Made by a program: the position numbers and the translations under genes
The notes under the pieces: model-generated
Databases searched by the model: none
Seen by the model: only the letters and a program-made list of their open reading frames with translations
Told to the model about the DNA's origin: nothing
Shown: positions 1 through 13,300 of the stretch, piece by piece
How the letters are laid out: each line of letters begins with the position of its first letter
Position numbering within the stretch: position 1 is the stretch's first letter
Assembly (NCBI GenBank): GCA_032158295.1
Contig: CM063243.1
Span: 4,782,948 to 4,846,947 of the forward strand
Direction of reading: 5' to 3'
DNA: 64,000 bases
DNA from: Pycnopodia helianthoides
Taxonomy: Eukaryota; Echinodermata; Asteroidea; Forcipulatida; Asteriidae

Positions 1-296
1 TCGGAGTCAGAATTGACCGGGATCCAGGTCCCGTGGACCCTGACTCATTTCTGGGTCAAAATGACACAGAATCCGAGTTGAAATTCCATTTTTCAAACCA
101 CTTTCCGGGTCAGCCTGACCCGAAAATGGGTCAGGCCTCCTGGCCTGGGACCCAGAGTCCGGGTAAATTATGACCCGGAGTCCGGGTCAAGTCTGACTCG
201 GAGTCCGGGTCAATTCTGACTCGGAGTCCGGGTCAATTCTGACTCGGAGTCCGGGTCAATTCTGACTCGGAGTCCGGGTCAATTATGACTCGGGAG
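1..296. repeat. Minisatellite, 23 bp unit (GACTCGGAGTCCGGGTC core)
   Basis: From about 150 to 296 a 23 bp unit built on GACTCGGAGTCCGGGTC plus AATTCT or AATTATG repeats about six times with few changes. Positions 1-149 carry looser versions of the same words (GGGTCA, GACCCGG, GAGTCCG), so the array probably starts before the window. No reading frame of interest is present. Confidence 0.85.
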
Positions 297-300
297 TTTT

Positions 301-699
301 GGAGAGTGTTGGATGTGTAGGTTATACCATTTTCACTCGCTTTTGCCTAATCAAGGTAAACATTAAAACAACGATAACCATCAATTATAAGAAAGTAGGG
401 ATCCCATTGTGAAAACGAATGCCTTCATGTGTGTTTTTATTTGTTTTATCATCACCAATAAAATAAAATGATTAATAAAAAACATGTATTAACTTTTTTT
501 TTATTAGAATGTAGAAGGGAGTAGGCATACTGCATGCACTCGTGGCATTTTTAAGTGAACTTACTTTTATTGTAATATTTGCATATAGCTGGAATGAAGG
601 GAGGGGGGTTCACTGGTATGAATTTTATAACCCCCTTCCATCCCCTTTTCCATGAGACAGAAATCAACCAAACTGATTTTTATTGTCAAAATTCCAGTA
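301..699. other. Upstream flank, nothing recognised
   Basis: AT-rich single-copy-looking DNA between the minisatellite and the putative RBM25 promoter. I see no gene, clear repeat or regulatory motif that I would defend. Confidence 0.4.
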
Positions 700-938
700 A
701 CATACAAGTGTGAGCCGCATCGCACGCCGCGATTATTGTAGTCGTGGTGCGACTCTCGGTTTACTTAAAATAACCACAAGAGGGCGCTCTGTTAGAGTGG
801 CCAGTTTACACACAGCGCCATCTTTGCATTTACTGCGAACATTTCAGCCCACGTTTTCCCTTGTCTTTTAACGGTTAAATCGAACAAATTGCACCATTTT
901 CTGAAGCTTAAAATGGCACTTTGGTAACAGTACACAAG
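700..938 (+). promoter_or_regulatory. RBM25: Putative RBM25 promoter and non-coding first exon
   Basis: CpG density rises locally (CGCACGCCGCGATT near 720). A YY1-like CGCCATCTT lies at 816-824, typical of sites close to the start of transcription in housekeeping genes. CCACAAGAGGGCGCT at 773-787 resembles a CTCF core. The stretch ends in a strong splice donor (CACAAG then GTAAGT at 939), which fits a non-coding exon 1 spliced to the coding exon at 2018. A five-codon upstream ORF including its stop (ATG at 913, TAA at 925-927) lies in the putative leader. The exact transcription start cannot be read from sequence. Confidence 0.5.
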
Positions 939-944
939 GTAAGT

Positions 945-2017
945 GTAATAAATGTTGAGTAAATATGTCCTGAATCTTTGTTTTTAGGTGTTTACAACGA
1001 CACAGACTGCAAGTGCAAGTGCAACGTTGAACCACGGCATTGATTAACTACATGCATGCTGCATGCATGCATTGAGTGCATGGATAATGCTGTGCAATAC
1101 AAATCAGTGATGCAGTATGTGAATGAGGGAGGACGATTCATGCCGCAAAATGCTGTATCCGACTGTCACTTTATCTGATCTCCCTTAATTTAGGTCAAAC
1201 TATATCCTTACCTGTCCAGAAAGACTGACTCTGTGACAGAAAGAAGCTTTGAACTTGCAAAGGAAAGTCAGAAGTGTGGAAATCATGAAAAATAAGTCAT
1301 TTTTTAGGCATTTGTGTCAGTGGGTGAGTCTTCCGTCTATGAGAGATGAAATGTGCACCTGAATTTTCCTTTTTAAAGGTAAAAATTTAGCGTTTCAGCT
1401 ACCAATTCCTCTATAGAGAAACATCCATCCAACACCCCATGATGCATGGAAAGTGGCAGTCGGACCCATACAGTCAGTAGTCGCCCTTTTTCTTTCATTC
1501 AATGGAATGAAAAGTTCTGTTGTAAAAAAAACAATTCCGACCTACACAATTTCATCACCAGTGTAGGTGATTAAACTATACTCCTGCGTAGCAAAACAAT
1601 TACAAATTGTATTATCAATGATTAGGTCATGAATGATGAATGGGCACTTTAGATTAGAATTAATTAAAATACAAAAGTATTAAAATCGTGAAATATTAAA
1701 TAGGCTTTCCTGTCTACATACAAGTACGATACGAGACTACGGTGGTCTCGACAGTGCTAGTCAATTAATGCCAATTAAGGTTCTTTGGGAATGGTTGCCT
1801 AAGAGTTCCGGTTGCACAATGGAATGTCTGCTTGCATTATTTGTTAAATTGAAAAGAAAATTCCATACATAGTAAGCAATAAATAAACATAAACAATACT
1901 TATTATAAGTATTGTTTTCAGCACCATCGTACCAATTCCTGGAGAAAAATATTTAAAAATAGGAATCAAAGTAACACAAATTTATTTACTTAATTTTTAA
2001 GGATTGATTCCTTGCAG
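945..2017 (+). other. RBM25: Intron 1 of RBM25
   Basis: Non-coding between the exon 1 donor (939) and the acceptor TTCCTTGCAG ending at 2017. A near-perfect palindrome with 13 bp arms and a 1 nt centre occupies 1891-1917. No mobile element recognised. Confidence 0.5.
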
Positions 2018-2156
2018 GTTGTTATCAACAGAATTTGATCACAGTGTTTCGTCAGTATGTCGTACCCACCGCCGGGCAATCCCTTCATGCCAAGGCCAGG
2101 AATGCCCCCTGGCGTCAACCAGAATCAATTCCAACAGTTCGGAGGCATGCAATCTG
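2018..2156 (+). CDS. RBM25: RBM25 exon 2 (5' UTR end, start codon)
   Basis: The acceptor CAG ends at 2017. There are 39 nt of leader, then ATG at 2057 and 33 codons plus one base, beginning MSYPPPGNPFMPRPGMPPG. The donor is GTAAGC at 2157. Pro/Gly/Gln-rich, as at the start of human RBM25. Confidence 0.9.
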
Positions 2157-5100
2157 GTAAGCAAAGGACTCTCACAAGTCTAGTTCATTGTTGTTTTTTT
2201 TTACATTACGTCACTGAAAGGTAGGGTCATAGGTTGGTTTTTGTCAACGTAATGCTGATTTATAGGCAAAATTATAAAGAAAGTTAAAAATCTGTCACGG
2301 TATATTCACATGAGCGTTGAATCCATCCACATTTATCGAGGTGACGGCGGATACCAACCACATCTCTTGCCGCAGCGTTCTTGAACGGGACACTAACTCT
2401 CAGAAATCTGAGTAACGAGACGTGCATGAATCGTTTCTGAGACTCAAATGTTTTTGGGTGAAAACATTTCCAAACCATATATTACTTTGAGGGGAATCTT
2501 TTCTCAAAAATAGTCTATACTATCAACAGCTGCAGTGCTTCTCACCAAGTAAGTTTTTATGGCCGTCATTAACTTATAGAGTATTTACTAATCTATGACG
2601 CTACCTTTAAGAAGTTTCTCAGTTGTAACCCCCCCCCAAAAAAAAAAAAACCACATTGGAATAGTTTACCAATGATTCTTGCAATACAACCTGACATTGC
2701 GTCCTTCAGAATCGGATCTTATTTCAAAACTTACCTTTTTCAATCAAGTGTATCTTTAATTACCCTAAGTCTTAAGAGAAGTGATTGGTTTTCCAGATAC
2801 CAGCAGTTCACAAGTCTTACTACTCTTATTCTTGCGGTTTATTACTTTATATTTGAAAGAAAAAGTTGCATCCCCTTAAGGTGATCCCTCTGCTGCTGCT
2901 TCCCAGGTTGTATCGTAAACATGGGTGTGATCCCTGGCCATACGACAGTTACAGGTTGAATGGCTTACTGACAAAATAGGGAGATTGCCAAGATTGGGCT
3001 AGATAGCTCAGTTGGTAGAGCACCGACACGATAATCGGGAGGTCGTAGGTCCAAGTCTCGCTCTAGTCAATTTTTTTATGTTCAACCCCAAATTACAGTA
3101 GAAAAGTTGTGCTCTTTTGTTGTGTTTCTTGCTGTACGCATTTTTGCTTTAATGAATGTGAAAGTGTACAAGTTTGCAATTTAAGTTGTAACATGTAATT
3201 GTACTCTCTTGTAGGAATGGCAATGAATATGCAGATGGGCCTCTTGCCACAGCCCCCAATCTCCAAGGTAAGTTCCATCTATTTATCGCAGCAGTTTGGG
3301 CCAGCCTGTGGCCCAATTCCTGCACTATCCTCTTCTCCTAAGTCACTCCACACCAAATCGTTTGGACTTAGATAAGATTGGTATGCCCTGACCCTGTGAT
3401 AAGCACTTGCTGTTCGGGTCTCTTGGACCCCCCTAGTCCTTCTGAACTTATCACTCTGGCAATTGGATATAGAAGGATTTGGGACTGTACGGGCTGAAGA
3501 CTTGGTCCTCATTATGATCAAACCTCTATATTTCTATTTAAAGGAACATTACAGAATTGGTAAGAAAAAAACTTGTAAAATATACTTGTTGATCACAGAT
3601 TTACATAAAACTTACACAATCTAATGATGATGATAGTAGAAAACATCCCTTTAAATATTTCTGTCTGAAATGCCATACTTGATGAGAAATGAATAAACTA
3701 ATTTTCCGATTGGAGTTTATCACTCAGTGAGCGTTTTATTCATTTGTTGAATCTATATGATTTCATGCAAATGTGTAATCGGTTTTTCACTATTTTCTTG
3801 TGACCCAGATGGCCGATCGATCTCAAACTTCTACAGGTTTGTCAGTGTACATATATGGTGGATTACATAAAGTGCTTACACTGCCAGCAACTGTTTTGTT
3901 AGCAAAAACTAATTCTGTAATGTTCCTTTAAAGATGATGCAGAGAGTCTGTAAACGTCTGAGATGTAACATCCTGTAAATTCAGGGAGGCTCATCTCCAG
4001 AGGAGAGTGTTATCCACTTTTCAGCGTGTCATTTTTCTTCACACAATCACACACACACACTGAGTGATAGAGAACTATTTTCTTTGAACCCTTAAAAGCA
4101 GATGCAGATGCACCCAGGCATGAGACCCAATATGCAACGACCTCCGATGGCAGGGCATAGATTCCAGGTAGGTGGAAACATTACGGGTTCAAAGTTCGAG
4201 CTGGCTAACTAGTGACTAGAGACTCACAGTTTGAAACAATAATAATAATAACACATAATCATTGTTTGTCGGTGGCTGCTGAAACCCCACTGCAAACCTT
4301 CTTCATGGCTGTTTAGTTGTGTTCCCCCCTCCTCCCCACCTTCACCCACCGGCACCTTGTGTTTCTAATTTGTTTTTGTTAGACCTAACTTCAGCATGCA
4401 TGCTTCATTCTTACTGTGTGATTTTTCTTTGACTACAAGTTTTTGAAAGTGATATAATTCAACCGCAAACAGTAAATCCAAAGAGCAGACCTGGAATTCA
4501 CAGAGGCTACAGCCCCTATTGCCCAGGTCATGGCCTCGGTGCCCCTTCAAAAGTTTCCCATAGACTTTGAGATTTTTCCAGTGGAAGTGCCCTTTGCAAA
4601 AATGAACACGGCCTTGCCCTCTCAAAGATGAAATTCTAGGCCTGAAAGACTGAGAAAGACTGACTTAATGTTTGTGTTTTACCCTAACCCCCTCTTGTGC
4701 TTATTGGCTGGAGACCCTCCCATACCCTCCAGATCCTAAACTCTTTTGTTACTGAGCACCAAAGATGTTTGGACTTGGGTAAGATTGGCAGGCCTGTTCC
4801 AATAATTAGCAATTGATTTGGGCCTGCAGTACCATATCCTACAAGAGTCAGACAACTTCCTGAATAGACTCCTTGCGTATGGCGTCACGAGTGCCAACAG
4901 CGCCCTCACTGAGGTCAAAGTGGTGCGTACACTCTAGTGTACTTCTATTGTTTGACCTCAGATATGGCGGCATTAGCAAGGGGGTCTATAAGATTTGGGA
5001 AGATTTAGGACCAGTAGAGTTAATGAAACGGTCTTGTACCCCTAGCTTACTTTCCTTGTGGGCAATTTGTTTTTTTATCATGCATTGTAGACTTTCAAAA

Positions 5101-7306
5101 TCTAACTGTCCTGCATCACCTCCAGGGTTCGAAATTAACGTGAGTCGGCAAGCACAAGGCTAGTAAATTTGCCATTGTAACACTGGCTTCAGGATTTCGG
5201 GTAGTATAATGGGCTATTAGAAAAGCAAAAACAAAAGCAAAGTGTTGAGTTTGATCCAAAACCTGATCTTGGTAATAGAAGTCAGCCTGTCCCTCACAAT
5301 GAACTTGATCACTGTAGCTCACAAGCCTGAGGAAACCTGTAAATAAGGGTGCTTGCCATGTGAACCAGAAACACCGGGGTTATCCTCTACTCTTCCAGGA
5401 TGAGTGTTCTGAGTTCTTAAACGTGCACCACCAGTCTTAGTACACAGGACCTTTGGCTTAATGTCCCATCCGAAGGACAAAGCAATTATGGTAAAGTATC
5501 TTGCCCAAGAACACAAGTGCCTCGACCGAGACTCGACCCACACTCCGCTGATCAGAAACAGAGCTGATCAGAGCTTGAGTCTGGTGTTCTTAACCGCTCG
5601 GCCACGACAGGCCACATATCTCTACTGTATCCACAATTTTCTTTGTTCTGGGCCACTAAGGAAACCGGAAGGACTATGTAGTAACCTTTTGAGGGTACCA
5701 GACCTGTCGCTACAACAAAGAACCATGTTAATTTCGAGGGGTACCAGTCCTGTTGCTACAATAAAGAACCATGTTAATTTCGAGCCCTGCATCCCCCCTC
5801 ACTCCCTTTCCTCTTACATTCCACCCTCTAATAAATCCACATGGTAAGTCTCTGTGTTCAACATTGTATGAATGGTTGTTGTGATTCCGCTATGTGTCAT
5901 TCACAGGGCTTTATGCAACCCGTCCCACACCAAGGCTTCAATCCGAAAGACATGACAGTGAGTTTAGGGAAAATCCGAAACCCCTTCAAAGTGACCAAAA
6001 ACAAATTTACCAACTGAGCAGAACGATTTACCAGGTCATGGCCTCTAGTAAATCTGGTCCAAATTTTCTGGAACTACAAATTGCACAAAAACAAAATGAC
6101 AAGCAGAGTAGTGTATTAAAGAAAATATGTACTAAGCCCAGGCTAGGGCTGTGGCTCCAGCTGTTGCCATGGCTCTGGATCTGGCTGCGGCTCCGGCTTC
6201 AATTTTGGAGTAGAGTGTATTTTGCACAATGCTTTAATATTAAACGGTGTCCTAAGCCCAATTTAATTGAGCTGCTTATGCAGAAAATATTGCTTTAACA
6301 ATTTTTTCTGCTAAGCAAAACTATGCAGGATACCAGTTACATTGGGTACATGTAAAATGGTATCTTAGCTGGTAACCTTTTCCTGGCAAGCATGAGTTTT
6401 GTTGTGCTTATTAACTTTGTATGCTTAAGCAGCTCCATGAAATTGGGCCCAGAGCCTAAGCCAAGATTTTGAAGAAGCCCCAAGTCAATAGTAATCTGGA
6501 CCCAATTTCGGAATACAAAATTTTCCTACCAGAACAGCATGCTGACCCTCCCCCCCCCAAAAAAAATTAACAAGGAACCCGATGCAAGCAATGTTGAGTA
6601 CACTACATGGCCAGGGCTCATTTCATAGAGCAAGTTTGTGTGCCTACTATAGCAGAAAAACATGCGTAAGCAAAAGTGAAAGTTCATAAACGATCGAGAA
6701 GATTTGACAGTGCGTGTGCGCGTTCACAATGGATTTGCATGGTTTTTTCTCACTCTACTGCTGGCTGACAAGAACTGCTGGCAAGCTAATGTTTCTTTTG
6801 CTTTGGCTAGAAAAAAAAGTATTTTTTCTTTTCATAATCGATCGAGAAGACTTGACAGCGCAAGTGTGCGTTAACAGCAAGCAAGCAAGCTTGTTGATTT
6901 GCTTAAAGTAAGCAGTGTTTATGAAATAGAAACCTTACTGAAGGTGGTTCTGTTAGCAGGAAACATCTGCTTACAGGCTTGATGAAATTGGTCCCTGCCC
7001 ATAAAGTTCCTGGGATGCCATGGACAACTTTGTGTTCCTCGACCTTCTTTGTGCTGTTGTGATGGCGCCCTGACCATGCAATGTGATTTGAATTCTCATG
7101 GCTGCTAATGTGCACATTAAATTCATCTTTTCATTACTTTGTGGTTGTAACACCTGCATGGATTGATTTTAACTAGTCTTTTAGTAAATGCAGTAAATCA
7201 AATGTTCATAAACTTTTACGTGAGACAGCATAGGGAAAATAGTCAATACTACTGCTCAGGGAGTAATGTTTAATCTTGTAATTTCCCAACTTCCCCCAAA
7301 CAGCAA

Positions 7307-7345
<39 letters not shown>

Positions 7346-10300
7346 CCGCAGCAGCAGCAGCAGCAACAGCAGGAAGAATCAACACCTGGGGGTGATCCAG
7401 AGGCCAACGGCGACAAACCCAAAACAACTGTGTTTGTTGGGAACATTTCAGACAGGGCGCCAGATGCTCTCATCCGGGGCATGCTTTCGGTGAGTCCAAG
7501 CTTCCTTTCCTTAAAAAACCTTGGGCAAACATATCTTGTGTCAAAAGGACCCAAAGCAGAGAGAGTTTGCAACCAGGGAACTGAGGCAGACTGCTGGAGG
7601 GGCTTTGAGGGGGCAAGGGCATTGGCTGGGACGTGGCCCAGGAAACCTGAGAGTTTGAGTTTAGTAAATTTAGTTTCCAAGGTGTTACCAAAAGCAACTT
7701 CACCCTCATTCCATAAACAAATAAAAAGAATTAAAATTTAAAAACAAAGATTCATCAGAAACAGTAAGCGTCTTGAAACATTCTCCTTTCCTTTTTTTTC
7801 TTCAGAAATGCGGCTCCTTTTCGAGTTGGAAGAGAGTTCAGGGAGCATCAGGCAAGCTGCAGGCATTTGGCTTCTGTGAGTACGTTGCACCGGAGGCTAG
7901 CCTCAGAGCCATCAGGTTGTTACACGACTTGGAATTAGGAGATAAGAAATTACTGGTGAGTAGCTTTGTTTTGTTTGATTAGAGGATCTTCCCGACTAGG
8001 GAACTCGGCAAAGCTTCCCGCAAGGGGATTTAAACGCCGAGCAGGCAACAGCCAATCTCTCTCATAATACAAACAAGGCTTTACAAAATTTTGGTTCTAC
8101 AAAATGGCAGACAGTGTTAGTTCACGAAGTAAAAGGAAAACCACACAAATTCGAGGCATATTTGTGTGGATCATTATATTCCACTTTTAAAACGTCTTTC
8201 CAATCATATTCATTTTATAACACACACTTTTAAATGCTCTTTATAGCCCAAATTGCCTAATCCAAGGCCGGCAACATGTCCTTTAGTGTGAAGTCTTATA
8301 TTTATCTGTTTTTTTTTTTAAGTACATCAGTTTGTAAATTGTCAAGATAATCTTGAAGGTATCAAAGAATATCGGTTTACTATTTTGGTGAAGTGAATAT
8401 AAACTTGTAAGTGTGTTAATTTTGTCTTTCTTTTCTCAGGTGAAAGTGGACGCTAAAACACGGGTGTTACTGGACGAGTATCTAGCAGACAAAGGACAGG
8501 TAATTTAGCAACTCTGCGAAAAATGTCAAATATGTTGAATGAATTACATTTTGGGTGAACGACAGAAAAAATGACTAGAATGAGAGTTGAAGCTGTGGCC
8601 TGCAGATTGATTGGTCTACCAACTGAGCTATCTAGCCCATTGGTGGTGGTCTCACTATTTTGGCAATTAAAACTTAAGTGAGACATCACTCTTTAATTGC
8701 TTCGCCCTTCGGATGAGATGTTATGCCATAGGTCCTGTGTGATGTGTAACGCACATAAAGAGAACCCAGTGCACTTATCGTTAAGAGAAGGGGGTTGCCA
8801 GGTGTCTCTGGCGTGGTGGGCTGCACATGTTGCCGCATCACCTTTTAAGCCCTCATGTAAGCTACTATATAAACGGGTCTAATAACTCAAACATAGCTCT
8901 GCGTACTCGTTGTAAAAACAATGAGTGCTTTAAAGCACCCAGCAGTTGTGATAGAGTGCTGTATGGGTGGCATGGATGGCTTGTGTGTACAGTCCTTGCC
9001 TCTCACCACTGTGGCCCTGGTTCGATTCCTGGCTAGGGCCATATGTGAGTAGAGTTGGGTGTTGGTTCTCTCCTATGCCACGAGGGCTTTTCTCTGCGTG
9101 TCCAGTTTTCCTCCCTCTGGACAAAAATCACACACTTTTGATCTGTGGCTGTGCTCTGTGGTCATTTATGGGTTGATTTGGCCGGCTGCCAAAGGCGTCC
9201 TTGCATGCGTGCGACTGGAACACATTGTAGCCGCGTCCTTCGCAATTCAGCTTCTCAGCTGCGAGTATTAAGGATGTTTAGCCTACCAAATTTGTATTAC
9301 TATTCATAAGGATTGCACATTAGAGGAATATCAATTCCTACCTTCAGCTCCCCCGAGTTATTTTCACATTAAATCATTTTTCTTCTTGGAGCCCCTTACC
9401 AAGAGTGGCTTTTTACCTTGTTTGGGGCGAACTTGCATAAAAAAAAACACACTCAAAAACCAAACTGACGCTTTATCAAGACTTGCTCAAAATAAATAAA
9501 TAAACCAACTGTATATCATTGCGTCAGCGCTAACACCATGATACTGCCCTTTTCCGAGAGTGAAACTAAGTGCTAAGTAGGAATGTACCAAGTTGTTATG
9601 TCCAGTTGTAGTTATTGGATGTTATTTTTTTCTTCTTCTCTGAAGAGCACGGAGGATCTGGATGATGAGACCCAAGGTGAAGACTCCAATGTCAAAGGTC
9701 AAATTGATCGACTCATCAACGACTACAAACATGCGCTCACCAAGCCACAAGGTATGCTTAATATTAACCGTTTGGGTGGAATGCAAAACTAGGCAGGTGG
9801 TAACTTGTGGTGTTGCTGCCTCAACAGTGGTGCATGCCTTGATCACATCCCGGTTGGACAACGGTGATCCATTATACAATTGTTGCCTGCGGTGACATGG
9901 TCCATGGTGTTTTATACACCCGAGGGGCAAATGGCACCCGAGGCGAACCAAGGTTTTTTTTTTAGGTTTGCCAGGATCATCTGGGATTCATAGTGCATCT
10001 GTCATTCAAAACAGCAGTGGATGACATTGAATTGTTAGACAGTAGGAGGGTTAAGCTATATCGCTTCCAAATGTAATAAAAGAAGTCTCTTCTCAATATA
10101 CGATGGTGCTCTTGGAAATTGTAGTCCACCATCGTACATTGACTTTGTTTAATTGTGGGGTTTACGAGCTCGGTGCTAAAATGACAGGACCGGCGGTTCA
10201 TTTAGGGTAATACTTTATGGTATCACTGAGATTATGAATAATTGAGATTGACAATATCTGTTTGTCGTTTCAGATGATACGTCTCAGTCACAGCAGCAGC

Positions 10301-13300
10301 AGCGGAGAGACACCGAATCACGGGACCCAAAGGAACCTAAGAAGACTAAGAAGGTACGGTAATAAGAGGGAGATCACGATCCAATTTCATAGAGCTGCTC
10401 AAGCAAAACATAATGCTTAAAATTTTCTGCTAAGTGAAAATAAGCAGGATACCAGTCACAAATTGTACATGGGGCAATGCATTTTGGCTGGTAACTTTAT
10501 TCTGATAAGCATAACTTTGTTGTGCTTAGCTGTTTTTTGCGCTGAAGCAGCTCTTTGAAATTGGACTGTAATAACATTTACGAAGACAAACATCACATCA
10601 TTAGCTGCGTGTCTGTCCAACTTCATAAAGCTGCCTCGGGAAAATATTGCTTAAAAACATACTGCTATTAGCACAATTTGGCAGGATGCCAGTCACATAT
10701 GGTACATGTGACATGGTATTTGGACTGGTAACCTTATTCTGGTAAGCAGAATTTTGTTGTGCCTCGCTAACTTTTGAGCTTAAGCAGCTCTGTCAAATTG
10801 GGCTGAGGCAACCGGAACTCAAGTTTAAAGCAGCTAGACCAATCGAACTCAAGTTTAAAGCAGCTAGACCAATCGAACTCAAGTTTAAAGCAGCTAGACC
10901 AATCGAACTCAAGTTTAAAGCAGCTAGACCAATCGAACTCAAGTTTAAAGCAGCTAGACCAATCGAACTCAAGTTTAAAGCAGCTAGACCAATCGGCTAT
11001 GACACACCACAACATTCTCTGGGCTCCATCTCCGGGTTCCATTTGTACAATTTCTTGAATTTTTTCCCCCTTTTTTCCTCTCTTCTTGTAGGAAAATATT
11101 CAGGATCTGAATAACATTGAGGAAGACAAACGTCACATCATCAGCCGCGAGATTGATCGCTTCAGAGATACTTACAAGGTAGGTTCAACTCCCACACTCT
11201 CCTACTCTCCTCAAAATTAAAGGTGCTGTCAATTTTTTAATTATACTTTTGTATTGATCTATACTTTTTCGATAATTTTCTCCCAATTTTTAATAGAAAA
11301 CCCCTTTTAATTGACCTACTGATTCTGAATTGTATGAAGTGCATTTTTGAGGATTGTTTTATATTTTGACTGTCTGACATTTTTTCAAATAATGAAATTT
11401 TACATTTGTAATCTGTGAAACAATTTATAAAATATCCTGAAATTAAACTGACATAATAAATTCCATCCTTAGCTGTCCATTTAAGGCTCCACTTTGCCGT
11501 AAAAAATCCCCCAAACTGTGTTTTCATTATCACCAGAAACTTGAATGAAAAAATAAAGTCATAATTGACATCTTTAACCCATATCTGCCTGACTGATCAC
11601 AGTACACTGTTCCTGCCTAAGCCCAACGTAGAACTTACTGCTGCAGTACAATAAACATTCATTATTCACTGCCTTGCAAATAAACATATCCAAACAAACT
11701 GTATACAATGGAAAGAGCACCTTATTCTCTTTAACCCTCCTACTGTCAGTGACTCTTGGCAACATTTTCCAGTGAGTTGACCAACCATTTGGAACCATTC
11801 GACTGCCAAGGTTGTGTACGGTGGCACAACTGTGCACAGAACTAACTGTGTACTGTGTACATGCATTCCCTCATGGTATCATATTGCAGGCTGGCATAGT
11901 TTATCTATCATTCAAAACTACAGTGAATGGTATTGAATGGTCAGACAGCAAGAGGGTTAATGTGATACATTTTGTTATGTTTCCCATCTCATTTTATTAG
12001 TAAGAAGAGTGTAAAGAAAGACACTTAACGTCTTGTTCTGATGCAGGTTTTTCCCGTAGGTCATTTAGGTCAGCAGATATGGATTAAAGTTGACCTCAAA
12101 ATGTTTGTCACTTGCCCCCCCTCCCCCTCCCGAAAAAGAATAATCCAATCTAATTAAATCCAATCTAATCTCAAGTTAAATCCAATCTAATTATTTTATA
12201 AAAAATTTCATGAAGTAATTAAGATCCATTGGTTTACATGGGAAATGTATCATAATTGGCCAGCCTGGTGTAGTGTACTTGGCATATAGTAGACATGGAA
12301 AAACACTGAGTTGCCATTTATCGATAATGGACCTCGTTTGGATTGTTCTATAACACGCATACATATTCTGCGGACTTGGCTGTGTCAAGTCACATTGATA
12401 GAACAAGGCCAGCCGTTTCTCACTGAGGTTGTTGCATAACGATGATAGCAATAGCCACGGTTACAGGCAGGAGGTACTGCAGATGTTAAAACCTGGCTTG
12501 TGACGAAAATTTAACCCTTGTTCAAAGAGGGGCTCCAAGGTCAAATTCAGTTTTGTGCTGCACTCATTTTCCAATAGGTAGAGTCCTTATGAAAATGTGG
12601 AAAGAATTAGAAGTCTGCAACCTCATGCTGAAATGATGTAAAATGCCACTGTGTTTGATACCCTTCAAGTGCAATTTTTATTGAAATCCCAAATCGTTTG
12701 ATGATGTCACATTTCAAATTTATAGTCTGTACATTTTTGTACAGAGAATTTTTAGGATCGTTCCTGAATTCTGATGACATTCAATCAAAGCGGCATTAAC
12801 GCACCTACTCTCAGTGACTCTTGGCAACATTTTCCAGTGAGTTGACCAACCATTTGAAACCATTCGACTGCCAAGGTTGTGTACGGTGGCACAACTGTGC
12901 ACAGAACTAACTGTGTACTGTGTACATGCATTCCCTCATGGTATCATATTGCAGGCTGGCATAGTTTATCTATCATTCAAAACCACAGTGAATGTTATTA
13001 AAGGGTCAGACAGCAAGAGGGTTAAATTTGAGCTTATGGCGTAGAAATTTCTCTCGCGTTTGTGTTCGCCTTCCGATGACATCATGTTTCAAATAGCTCT
13101 GAGAGAGTTTATACTAAAATGATGTTTTGCACCATTTTTAACGCGAGGTTAAAGGCTTATAATGTTTTCCTCACTTTCATAAGGACTCTATCTACCGGAA
13201 AATGAGTGCATTACACAACTAAGTTTAACCTTGAAGCCCCTCTTTAAATTTTTTTTATTTTATTGGGGGGGGGGGGGTTGGATTTAAAATACTAAGGGTC

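Noticed and set aside
4873..6298. Plus-strand frames of 96-134 codons between RBM25 exons 4 and 5 and after exon 5
   Set aside because: They run through MITE and SINE sequence or past splice donors; only 5907-5957 is supported as coding.
7206..7680. Minus-strand frames of poly-Cys or poly-Ala across the CAG block
   Set aside because: They are antisense shadows of the polyglutamine codons in RBM25 exon 6.
10767..11042. Minus-strand ORF with a ten-residue repeat
   Set aside because: Direct product of the 30 bp minisatellite; no independent support.
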